A DNA stretch of 64,000 nucleotides from Blastococcus saxobsidens DD2 (GTDB lineage Bacteria > Actinomycetota > Actinomycetes > Mycobacteriales > Geodermatophilaceae). The position numbers and the translations under genes are program-made. Under the pieces are notes generated by a model that worked only from the letters and a program-made list of their open reading frames with translations, ran no database searches and was not told the DNA's origin. The stretch lies in the NCBI RefSeq assembly GCF_000284015.1, contig NC_016943.1, positions 4,443,541-4,507,540 of the forward strand, given 5' to 3'. How positions within the stretch are numbered: position 1 is the stretch's first letter; every line of letters begins with the position of its first letter. Below, in pieces: positions 45,413 to 54,823 of the stretch.

Positions 45413-46765
45413 TCAGCCCTGCTCGATGCGGCTGACCACCCGCGCGGCGACGACCACCGGGTCGTAGGTCGGCGAGAACGGCGGCGCGTAGGAGAGGTCG
45501 GAGCCGGCGAGGTCCTCGGCGGTCATCCCCGCCCAGATCGCGGCGGCCAGCACGTCGATCCGCTTCCCCGAGCCGGGGCCGCCGACGATCTGGGCACCGA
45601 GCAGCCGCCCCGACCCGGCCTCGCTGAGGAGCTTGATCGCGACCTCCTCGGCGCCGGGGTAGTAGCCGGCCTTCGTCGTCGCCTCGATGGTGTCGGAGCG
45701 GTAGTCGAATCCCGCCTGCTCGGCCTCGGTGGTGCACAGCCCGGTGCGGCCGATCTCCAGCTCCCCCACCTTGGTCAGCGCGGTCCCCAGCACCCCGGCG
45801 AAGCGGGCGGCCCGTCCGCCGATGACCGAGCCGGCCACCCGCCCCTGCTTGTTCGCATGGGTGCCCAGCGCAACGTGGGTGGCCTCGCCGGTGACCCGGT
45901 GGAAGGTCTGCGAGCAGTCGCCGGCCGCGTAGATCTCCGGGTGCGAGCGGGTGCGCTGGGTGCGGTCGACGGCGATGGCGCCGGTGGTGCCGAGCCGGAT
46001 GCCGGCCCGCTCCGCCAGCGCCACCTCCGGACCCATGCCGAGGCCGAGGACGATCAGGTCGGCGTCGTAGCTGCCCGCGTCGGTGCGCACCCCCCGCGCC
46101 CGGCCCGACTCGTCCACCAGGATCTCGCGGACCGCCTGGTCGGGATGCATCTCCATGCCCATGGCGCCCATGCCGGCGCAGACCCGCTCGGCCATGTCGG
46201 CGTCGAGCAGCTGCATCGGCAGCGGGTCGGCGAGGACGACGGTGACCTCAAGCCCGCGACGCTGCAGCGCCTCGGCCATCTCCAGCCCGATGTAGCCGCC
46301 GCCCAGGACCAGGGCACGGCGCGGGCCGGCGTCCAGGGCGGCCCGGATGGCGGCGCCGTCGTCGAGCCGGTGGACGCCGAAGACGCCCGGGGCGTCCAGG
46401 CCCGGGATCGGCGGACGGTTCGGGCGCCCTCCGGTGGCCACGAGAAGTCGGTCGTAGCCGATCCGCTCGCCGGTGTCCGTGACGACCTTCCCGGCGCCGG
46501 CGTCGATCTCGACCGCGCGGGTGCGGGTGTGCACGGTGATGTCCCGGGCTGCGAACTCCGCCGGCGTCCGGGCGATCAGCGCGTCCCGGTCCTCGACCTG
46601 ACCGCCCACCCAGTACGGGATGCCGCAGGCGGAGTAGGAGACGACGTCGCCCTGCTCCAGCACGACGATCTCCAGGTCGTCGGCCGTCCTGAGCCGGCGG
46701 GCCTGGGCCGCCGCCGACATCCCTGCCGCGTCGCCGCCGATGACGAGGAACCGTTCCGTGCTCAT
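45413..46765 (-). CDS. CoA-disulfide-reductase-like FAD/NAD(P) oxidoreductase
   Basis: 450 residues, pyridine nucleotide-disulfide oxidoreductase family. FAD motif G-G-D-A-A-G-M-S-A-A, single redox Cys in S-Y-S-A-C-G-I-P-Y-W near residue 46, second nucleotide motif G-G-G-Y-I-G-L-E-M-A-E, and A-A-G-D-C before the dimerisation domain. The lone Cys and sequence style fit the CoA-disulfide/NADH-oxidase group; it could reduce low-molecular-weight disulfides or use oxygen. Start overlaps the GlcD stop by 4 nt (ATGA). Confidence 0.88.
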   Translation of the reverse strand: MSTERFLVIGGDAAGMSAAAQARRLRTADDLEIVVLEQGDVVSYSACGIPYWVGGQVEDRDALIARTPAEFAARDITVHTRTRAVEIDAGAGKVVTDTGERIGYDRLLVATGGRPNRPPIPGLDAPGVFGVHRLDDGAAIRAALDAGPRRALVLGGGYIGLEMAEALQRRGLEVTVVLADPLPMQLLDADMAERVCAGMGAMGMEMHPDQAVREILVDESGRARGVRTDAGSYDADLIVLGLGMGPEVALAERAGIRLGTTGAIAVDRTQRTRSHPEIYAAGDCSQTFHRVTGEATHVALGTHANKQGRVAGSVIGGRAARFAGVLGTALTKVGELEIGRTGLCTTEAEQAGFDYRSDTIEATTKAGYYPGAEEVAIKLLSEAGSGRLLGAQIVGGPGSGKRIDVLAAAIWAGMTAEDLAGSDLSYAPPFSPTYDPVVVAARVVSRIEQG

Positions 46766-48177
46766 CGCCCCAGCGTGGCATCGCGGTGCGCGGCGCGGAA
46801 CACGGTTCCCGGATTGAGCAACCCGGCGGGGTCCAGCGCGGACTTGATCGAGCGGTGCACGTCCAGCGCCACCGGGCCGATCTCCCGCTCCAGCCAGTCC
46901 ACCTTGATCACGCCGACCCCGTGCTCGCCGGTGATGGTGCCCCCGAGGGCCAGGCCCAACTCGAGGATGTCGTCGAAGGCGGCGAAGGCCCGCTCCCGCT
47001 GGTCGGCGTCGACCGGATCGAAGCAGATGGTCGGGTGCATGTTGCCGTCACCGGCGTGCCCGACGACGCCGATGGTGAGCGCCCGGGCCGCGGCGACGGT
47101 GTCGCAGCCGTCGAGGAACTGCGCGATGCGGGAACGGGGTACGGCGACGTCGTCGATCAGCGTGCTGCCCAGCTGCTCCAGCGCCGGCAGGGCCATCCGG
47201 CGGGCGGCGAGCAGCAGGTCGCCCTCGGCGGGGTCGTCGGTGGAGTGGACGAACTCCGCACCGGCCTCCCGGCACAGCTCCTCCAGCGCCGCGATCTCCT
47301 GGGCGGCCGCCTCTCCCCCGGCGTCGGACTGCGCGACCAGCAGGGCACGCGCGTCGCGGTCCAGGTCGGCCTTGAGCAGGTCGTCGACCGCGCGGATGCA
47401 GGTGTTGTCCATGACCTCCAGCAGGCTCGGCACGAGCCCGCTGGTCACCACCCGCTCGACGACCTGGCCGGTCTGCGCGGTCGTGGCGAACGTGGCGGCC
47501 AGCGTCACCGGCTTCTTCGGCGCCGGCCGCAGCGCGAGGGTCGCCTCCGTGATGATCCCCAGCGTGCCCTCGGAGCCGACGAACAGCCGGGCCAGGTCGT
47601 AGCCCGTCACGCCCTTCACCGTGCGCCGCCCGGTGCGCAGCACCCGGCCGTCGGCGAGCACGACCTCCAGCCCGAGCACGTAGTCGGTGGTGACGCCGTA
47701 CTTGACGCAGCACAGGCCGCCGGAGTTGGTGGAGAGGTTGCCACCGATCGTGCACCAGTCGTAGCTCGACGGGTCGGGTGGGTAGAACAGGCCGGCACCG
47801 GCGACGGCGTCCCGCAGCTGCTTGTTCACCACCCCCGGCTGGACGACGGCCAGCCGGTCGGCCGGGGAGATCTCCAGGACGGCGTCCATCCGGGTCATGA
47901 CCACGGTGATGCCGCCATCGACGGCGTTGCTGGCCCCGGCCAGCCCCGAGCCGGCGCCGCGGGGCACAACCGGGAGCCCGTGCCGGGCCGCCACCCGCAT
48001 CACCGCGACGACGTCGTCGGTGCAGCGGGGGAAGACCACGGCGGCGGGCGTGCCGGCGGGCGCCAGCATGGCCTGGTCACGGGCGTAGCCGGCCGTGACG
48101 TCCGGGTCGGTGAGGACGGAGTCAGCGCCCAGGGCGTCGGTCAGCTCGGCGAGCCACGTCGCCGTCGTCGTGGTCAC
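46762..48177 (-). CDS. GlcD-type FAD-linked 2-hydroxyacid oxidase
   Basis: 471 residues. The PCMH FAD domain (P-R-G-A-G-S-G-L-A-G-A-S) and C-terminal domain with H-A-G-D-G-N-M-H-P and E-H-G-V-G-V-I-K match glycolate oxidase GlcD and D-lactate dehydrogenases. It should oxidise a 2-hydroxyacid to the 2-oxoacid. GlcE and GlcF are absent. GTG 48177 is preferred over GTG 48183 because TACGGT ends 6 nt before it. First gene of an operon continuing into the flavoprotein and pentapeptide genes, under twin palindromes. Confidence 0.9.
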   Translation of the reverse strand: MTTTTATWLAELTDALGADSVLTDPDVTAGYARDQAMLAPAGTPAAVVFPRCTDDVVAVMRVAARHGLPVVPRGAGSGLAGASNAVDGGITVVMTRMDAVLEISPADRLAVVQPGVVNKQLRDAVAGAGLFYPPDPSSYDWCTIGGNLSTNSGGLCCVKYGVTTDYVLGLEVVLADGRVLRTGRRTVKGVTGYDLARLFVGSEGTLGIITEATLALRPAPKKPVTLAATFATTAQTGQVVERVVTSGLVPSLLEVMDNTCIRAVDDLLKADLDRDARALLVAQSDAGGEAAAQEIAALEELCREAGAEFVHSTDDPAEGDLLLAARRMALPALEQLGSTLIDDVAVPRSRIAQFLDGCDTVAAARALTIGVVGHAGDGNMHPTICFDPVDADQRERAFAAFDDILELGLALGGTITGEHGVGVIKVDWLEREIGPVALDVHRSIKSALDPAGLLNPGTVFRAAHRDATLGR

Positions 48178-48183
48178 CGTCAC

Positions 48184-48189
48184 ACCGTA
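48184..48189 (-). promoter_or_regulatory. -10 box TACGGT, leaderless glcD-type promoter
   Basis: TACGGT on the minus strand, 6 nt before the GTG at 48177. Confidence 0.55.
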
Positions 48190-48203
48190 CGACCCCGCCG
48201 CGT

Positions 48204-48222
48204 TGATCAGGTCACCTGATCG
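48204..48222. promoter_or_regulatory. Proximal 19-bp palindromic operator
   Basis: TGATCAGGTCACCTGATCG. The core GATCAGGT-C-ACCTGATC is a perfect palindrome centred at 48213, about 36 nt upstream of the predicted start of transcription at 48177, so it covers the -35 region. Confidence 0.6.
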
Positions 48223-48229
48223 TCAAGGA

Positions 48230-48259
48230 TCCTGGCTCAGCACCGGTGGTGAGCCAGGA
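48230..48259. repeat. 10-bp inverted repeat between the twin operators
   Basis: TCCTGGCTCA and its complement (48230-48239 and 48250-48259) around a 10-nt loop that contains the palindrome CACCGGTG. It may be a terminator for pyrE or part of the regulatory region. Confidence 0.45.
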
Positions 48260-48292
48260 CCCGGAATGATCAGCTCACCTGATCATTCCGGG
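48260..48292. promoter_or_regulatory. Distal palindrome, second operator copy and possible pyrE terminator
   Basis: Perfect 14-bp arms (CCCGGAATGATCAG) with loop CTCAC. Inside it, TGATCAGCTCACCTGATCA (48267-48285) differs from the proximal operator at two positions. Its centre is 63 bp from the first. It begins 4 nt after the pyrE stop, so it could also terminate pyrE. Confidence 0.6.
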
Positions 48293-48295
48293 CGG

Positions 48296-48850
48296 TCAGC
48301 CCAGGGCGAGGTCGGCGAGGGCGAAGGCGGCCCGGTACTCGAAGCCGGCTTCCTCGACCGCCGCACGGCCGCCGCGGTCGACGATGACCGCGACGGCCAC
48401 CACCTCGGCGCCGGCCTCCTGCAGGGCCCGGGCGGCGGTGAGCGGGCTGCCACCGGTCGTGGAGACGTCCTCGACGACGACGACGGCGCGGCCGGCGACG
48501 TCGGGGCCCTCGATCCGCCGCTGCAGCCCGTGGGCCTTGTCCGCCTTGCGGACGACGCATGCGTCGAGGAAGCCCTCCCCCGCCGCGGCCGCGTGCAGCA
48601 TCGCCGTCGCCACCGGGTCGGCGCCCAGGGTCAGCCCACCCACGACGTCGTAGCGCAGGTCGCCGGTGAGCTGGCGCATCACCCGGCCGACCAGCGGCGC
48701 GCCCTCGTGGTGGAGCGTGACCCGGCGCAGATCGATGTACCAGTCGGCCTCCTGCCCCGAGGAGAGCGTGACCTTCCCGTGCACCACGGCCAGGTCGAGG
48801 ATCAGCCGGTGCAGCCGGTCACGGTCGGGCAGGGCAGGCGCAGCCGTCAT
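48296..48850 (-). CDS. pyrE: Orotate phosphoribosyltransferase
   Basis: 184 residues. Pyrimidine synthesis: orotate plus PRPP to OMP. The PRPP loop is V-V-V-V-E-D-V-S-T-T-G-G-S; K-A-D-K-A-H-G in the flexible loop and the N-terminal L-S-S-G-Q-E-A-D-W-Y-I-D-L-R are typical. ATG 48850 is set by a TAGGGT box exactly 7 nt upstream; the longer frame to 48952 has no support. Not part of a visible pyr operon here. Confidence 0.95.
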   Translation of the reverse strand: MTAAPALPDRDRLHRLILDLAVVHGKVTLSSGQEADWYIDLRRVTLHHEGAPLVGRVMRQLTGDLRYDVVGGLTLGADPVATAMLHAAAAGEGFLDACVVRKADKAHGLQRRIEGPDVAGRAVVVVEDVSTTGGSPLTAARALQEAGAEVVAVAVIVDRGGRAAVEEAGFEYRAAFALADLALG

Positions 48851-48857
48851 GGGCCCG

Positions 48858-48863
48858 ACCCTA
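48858..48863 (-). promoter_or_regulatory. -10 box TAGGGT, leaderless pyrE promoter
   Basis: TAGGGT on the minus strand, 7 nt before the ATG of pyrE. Confidence 0.55.
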
Positions 48864-48948
48864 GAACCGACGCGGGGCGGCCGTCCGACCGGAGTGGGAC
48901 GACGGTCCTGCGTTCCCCCTGCGGCCGCGGCCGGCGAGGGGGCCTCGC

Positions 48949-49620
48949 TCACCTGCCGGCCGGCTCGAGGACCTGGTCGATGATGTAGACGGTGGCGTTG
49001 GCGGTCTGGACGTTGCCGCAGATCACCGAGGCCTCCATGCCGACGACGGTGCCGTCCGCGGCGATGGAGAAGTCCTCACCGGAGCCCGCGATGGTGACCT
49101 GGTCGTCGTTCAGCGTGGGGTGCGTCCCGGCCAGCTCGTCGGGGGCGAGGCGCCCCGGGATGACGTGGTGGGTGAGCACCGTGGTCAGCGCGGGGGTGTC
49201 GGCCAGCAGGGCGTTCAGCGCATCGGCCGGGACGGCCGCGAACGCCGGGTCGGCCGGGGCCAGCACGGTGATGTCCGGGGTGGTGTTCAGGGTGTCCACC
49301 AGATTGGCGGCCTGGACGGCCCGCACCAGCGTCGACAGCGCCGGGTTGTTGCCGGCCGCGGTGGCCACCGGGGCGGTGCTCATGCCCTCGAAGCTGCCGG
49401 CGCCCTCGGTGGGCACGGCCGCGCAGCCCTCGCCGAACGGCCCCTCGGACACCGGCATGGCGGAGGTCTCCGGCACCGGGGACGCGCTCGGGGCGCTGGT
49501 GCCGGTGCTGGTGTCCGCGGCGGGGGTCTCGGCGGCGTCGTCCGAGCCGCAGGCGCTCAGCGTGATGGCGAGCGCGGAGACCGCGGTGAGGAGGACGCCG
49601 CGGGTACGAATGCGGTTCAT
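48949..49620 (-). CDS. Fasciclin-domain lipoprotein
   Basis: 223 residues. The signal peptide ends at L-S-A-C23, then a Thr/Ser/Ala/Pro linker to about residue 60. Residues about 75-220 are a FAS1 domain with P-D-I-T-V-L-A-P-A-D-P-A-F and the Y/H-H-V-I-P-G motif (L-T-H-H-V-I-P-G). It resembles the mycobacterial MPT70/MPT83 and other secreted adhesion-type proteins. ATG 49620 has an AGGAG site 11 nt upstream; the longer GTG at 49752 is rejected because it would bury the signal peptide. Confidence 0.88.
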   Translation of the reverse strand: MNRIRTRGVLLTAVSALAITLSACGSDDAAETPAADTSTGTSAPSASPVPETSAMPVSEGPFGEGCAAVPTEGAGSFEGMSTAPVATAAGNNPALSTLVRAVQAANLVDTLNTTPDITVLAPADPAFAAVPADALNALLADTPALTTVLTHHVIPGRLAPDELAGTHPTLNDDQVTIAGSGEDFSIAADGTVVGMEASVICGNVQTANATVYIIDQVLEPAGR

Positions 49621-49761
49621 GATCGGTGGTGCTCCTGTCGGGTCCAGGGCGAGGACGGTGTCGCGATCGGTCGGGATGGTGCGCCGGCTGCGGGAGCGGC
49701 CGGGAGCGACGTCGTAGGGCAGCATCCACTGCCGCCCCAGGTCGGCGTCCACTTGCGGCGA

Positions 49762-49965
49762 GTGCTCGCCGACTCGACCGCGCCGCTCGTCCGCTACCTG
49801 CGCTACGCCGTCTCGGCCCGGGAGGTTGTCCTCCCGCCGGTCCCTGGCCCGGTGGACCGGGCGGCCGGCAGCGTGCCGGCGCTGCTGGTGATCCCCACGA
49901 TGGTGACCGCCGGAGCAGTCACGGCCGTCTCGCTGCCGCAGTCAGTGCTGTCGGCGCGCGGCTGA
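49762..49965 (+). CDS. Possible small protein, weak evidence
   Basis: 67 codons from a GTG, with high GC at third positions and a hydrophobic stretch near the C-terminus (L-L-V-I-P-T-M-V-T-A-G-A-V). R-Y-L-R-Y-A-V-S-A-R-E-V-V-L-P-P-V-P reads like protein. No Shine-Dalgarno, -10 box or known family was found, so it may be chance or a remnant. Confidence 0.25.
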   Translation: MLADSTAPLVRYLRYAVSAREVVLPPVPGPVDRAAGSVPALLVIPTMVTAGAVTAVSLPQSVLSARG

Positions 49966-49983
49966 GGCCCGGGCGGGATCCGG

Positions 49984-50760
49984 TCAGCCCTGGCCGGTGG
50001 CCCGCTGCCACTTGCGGAAGCGGTACCAGTCGTTGGAGGGCTTCAGGGCCAGGAGCACGACGCCGACCGCGGTGAGGACGATCTGGAACCAGGTCAGGGC
50101 CGTGACGAACGGCAGGGGACCGCTGGAGGCGCCCGCGAAGGGGGCCGACAGCAGAGCGAGGCCGCCGAGCACCCACAGGACGATCCGGGCCCAGTTGCGG
50201 CCCTTCCAGGCGAACCAGATGAAGAGCAGCTGCAGGAGCAGGATCAGCAGGCTGAACGCCACACCCAGCTGCAGGGTCAGCTCGGCGAAGGCCTCCGCGT
50301 CGATCCCTTCGAGCTCCGGGTCGCCGAACTGTCCACCGGCCTCCGACAGCGTCCAGTCGCGGAACTCCTCCCAGTTGAGCACCAGCGCGAGGGTGCCCAC
50401 GGCGCTGAGCACCAGCGCGGCCAGGAAGGCGCCGATGCCGGCGCGGACGGTGACGGGACGCTCCATGGGCGTCGGGGCGTCGGGGCCCCAGCCGCTGGGC
50501 GCGCTCGGCGCCGGCGCGTAGCCGTAGGGCGTCTGGCCCGGCTGGGGCTGGCCGTGCTGGGGGTACTGAGGCTGCCCGTATGGCGGCTGCCCCGGCTGCG
50601 GCTGGCCGTACGGAGGCTGCCCGTACGGGGGCTGGCCGTACGGAGGCTGTCCCTGCGGCGGCTGGCCCTGCGGCGACGCCGGTGGCCAGCCCGGCTGCTG
50701 CCCGCCCTGCCCCTCCGGCTGTCCCTGCTGGCCGTGCTGGTCGTCCTGACCCGCCGTCAT
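49984..50760 (-). CDS. Membrane protein with Gly-Gln-Pro-Pro-Tyr repeats
   Basis: 258 residues. Residues 1-95 are a low-complexity cytoplasmic tail built from P-P-Y-G-Q-type units (five or more copies of P-Y-G-Q-P). Four hydrophobic segments follow (about 108-130, 160-185, 190-210 and 222-245). The domain architecture is common among actinobacterial proteins of unknown function, where such tails may drive protein-protein contact or phase separation. The ATG at 50760 has GGAGG 4 nt upstream; GTG 50763 directly precedes it. Confidence 0.75.
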   Translation of the reverse strand: MTAGQDDQHGQQGQPEGQGGQQPGWPPASPQGQPPQGQPPYGQPPYGQPPYGQPQPGQPPYGQPQYPQHGQPQPGQTPYGYAPAPSAPSGWGPDAPTPMERPVTVRAGIGAFLAALVLSAVGTLALVLNWEEFRDWTLSEAGGQFGDPELEGIDAEAFAELTLQLGVAFSLLILLLQLLFIWFAWKGRNWARIVLWVLGGLALLSAPFAGASSGPLPFVTALTWFQIVLTAVGVVLLALKPSNDWYRFRKWQRATGQG

Positions 50761-50850
50761 CACGCCTCCGCTCGTCGCTCCCCGTCTCCGCGATCATGGC
50801 GGACCGTACCGACGGGAACCAGCACGGCACGCGGTGCCACCCGATCAGAA

Positions 50851-50888
50851 GGGCGCCCGCCGCACCCGGTCGGGCCCGGCGGGCGCCC
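50851..50888. terminator. Hairpin terminator after clpB
   Basis: Perfect 12-bp arms (GGGCGCCCGCCG and complement) with a 14-nt loop, 6 nt past the clpB stop. It also overlaps the upstream region of the membrane protein gene. Confidence 0.7.
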
Positions 50889-50894
50889 GCGGCC

Positions 50895-53489
<2,595 letters not shown>

Positions 53490-53558
53490 GCTCGGGCGCA
53501 CGTCCTTTCGTCTCTGTCGTCTCCGCCGTCCATCCGTGGCGGGCGCGCTGCCTGCTCC

Positions 53559-53584
53559 AACGACGCATGGGTTGAGTCTGTTCC
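53559..53584 (-). promoter_or_regulatory. SigH/SigR-type promoter of clpB
   Basis: GGAAC (53584-53580) and GTT (53561-53559) on the minus strand with exactly 18 nt between, matching the actinobacterial thiol/heat-stress sigma factor consensus GGAAT-N18-GTT. Overlaps the HAIR element. Confidence 0.6.
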
Positions 53585-53591
53585 GCTCAAC
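53571..53591. promoter_or_regulatory. HAIR operator (HspR site) of clpB
   Basis: GTTGAGT-N7-GCTCAAC, against the HspR consensus CTTGAGT-N7-ACTCAAG. Located about 82-102 nt upstream of the clpB start and overlapping the -35 of the SigH/SigR-type promoter. Confidence 0.8.
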
Positions 53592-53696
53592 TCTGCCATG
53601 ACCCCGGCCGGCCGCACAGCCCGGCGTCGACGCACGTCATCCGCCCGTCCGGACGAGAGGCGGCGGTGGTGTCCCGGCGTCACAGCAACATCGGCC

Positions 53697-53702
53697 TAGA
53701 CT
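53697..53702 (+). promoter_or_regulatory. -10 box TAGACT, leaderless ohrR promoter
   Basis: TAGACT lies 6 nt before the ATG at 53709. Confidence 0.55.
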
Positions 53703-53708
53703 GTGGCC

Positions 53709-54185
53709 ATGACCGCCCTGCCGGCGCCGAGCGTGGCGCTCGACGACCAGCTGTGCTTCGCCCTGTACGCCGCCTCGCGGGCGGTGACCGCGCGGTACCG
53801 CCCGATGCTGGACGCCATCGGGCTGACCTACCCGCAGTACCTCGTGATGCTGCTGCTCTGGGAGTCGGACAACCAGACGGTGGGCCAGCTGGGCTCGCGG
53901 CTCGCCCTGGACAGCGGCACCCTCTCCCCGCTGCTCAAGCGACTGACCACCGCCGGCCTGGTGACGCGGAACCGGCGGGTCGAGGACGAGCGTTCGGTGT
54001 CCATCGCCCTCACCGACGCGGGGCGTGCCCTGCAGGAGAAGGCCATCGCCATCTCCGAGGAGATGATCGGGGCCATCGGCTTCGACACCCGCGAGTTCGA
54101 CGACCTCAAGAGCCGGCTGCGGCTGCTCACCGACCGGGTCAACGGCGCGGCCGCGGCCGCGGACCGGTCGACCGCCGGACGGTAG
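53709..54185 (+). CDS. ohrR: OhrR-type MarR regulator
   Basis: 158 residues. MarR winged helix: D-D-Q-L-C-F-A-L-Y-A-A-S-R near the N-terminus carries the reactive Cys (about residue 17) of OhrR proteins, and T-V-G-Q-L-G-S-R-L-A-L-D-S-G-T-L-S-P-L-L-K-R-L is the recognition helix region. It would repress the peroxide gene that follows and be released by organic hydroperoxides. The start is set by TAGACT 6 nt upstream; GTG 53703 overlaps the spacer. Followed 75 nt later by ohr. Confidence 0.88.
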   Translation: MTALPAPSVALDDQLCFALYAASRAVTARYRPMLDAIGLTYPQYLVMLLLWESDNQTVGQLGSRLALDSGTLSPLLKRLTTAGLVTRNRRVEDERSVSIALTDAGRALQEKAIAISEEMIGAIGFDTREFDDLKSRLRLLTDRVNGAAAAADRSTAGR

Positions 54186-54260
54186 GCGGCACCTTCTCCG
54201 GGTAGGAGCTGCCCACGGCGCCGCCCGAGCCAGAGGCGGCCACGGCCCGGAAGGGGCAGC

Positions 54261-54698
54261 ATGCCCACTCGTACCGCTCGTACCGCCTGGAACGGCACCC
54301 TGCAGGAGGGCTCCGGCCAGGTGGAGCTCAGCAGCTCCAAGGTCGGCACCTACGAGGTCTCATTCCCCAAGCGCGCCGCTGACGAGGCCGGAGGGACGAC
54401 CAGCCCCGAGGAGCTCATCGGCGCCGCCCACTCGGCGTGCTTCGCGATGGCCCTCTCGAACGAGATCGGCAAGGCCGGCGGCACCCCGCAGTCGCTGGAG
54501 GTCTCCGCCGATGTCACGCTCGGCCAGAAGGACGGCGCCCCGGCGATCACCGGGATCACGCTCACCGTCCGCGGCGAGGTCGACGGCCTGGACGCCGCGG
54601 GCTTCGAGAAGGCCGCGCAGGCGGCCAAGGTCGGCTGCCCCGTCAGCAAGGCCCTCACCGGTACCGAGATCACCGTGGACGCCTCCCTGGAGCAGTAG
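54261..54698 (+). CDS. OsmC/Ohr-family organic hydroperoxide reductase
   Basis: 145 residues. The two peroxidatic Cys are in A-H-S-A-C-F-A-M-A-L-S (about residue 58) and V-G-C-P-V-S-K-A-L (about 126), with the Arg/Glu region near T-S-P-E-E-L-I-G. Length and spacing fit the OsmC/Ohr superfamily; the actinobacterial OsmC type is most likely. It detoxifies organic hydroperoxides and lies downstream of the ohrR-type regulator. ATG has a GGAAGGGG site 6 nt upstream. Confidence 0.88.
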   Translation: MPTRTARTAWNGTLQEGSGQVELSSSKVGTYEVSFPKRAADEAGGTTSPEELIGAAHSACFAMALSNEIGKAGGTPQSLEVSADVTLGQKDGAPAITGITLTVRGEVDGLDAAGFEKAAQAAKVGCPVSKALTGTEITVDASLEQ

Positions 54699-54770
54699 GA
54701 GGACCCTCTCCTGCCCCCACCGCTCACACGCTCGCGGCGGGACCCTGCAGGAGCGCCTCTCCTGACGCGG

Positions 54771-54804
54771 CGGCGGCCCGTCTCCCCCGGGAGACGGGCC
54801 GCCG
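54771..54804. terminator. Bidirectional hairpin terminator
   Basis: Perfect 15-bp arms (CGGCGGCCCGTCTCC) with a 4-nt loop, between the convergent ohr gene and the MFS efflux gene. Confidence 0.8.
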
Positions 54805-54823
54805 TCGTGTTGTCAGCGGCCGG

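Noticed and set aside
43580-47602. A 1340-codon open frame on the plus strand opposite fbaA, the flavoprotein and the oxidase genes
   Set aside because: Composition is His/Gly/Arg/Val shadow of high-GC genes on the other strand; no domain, promoter or ribosome site.
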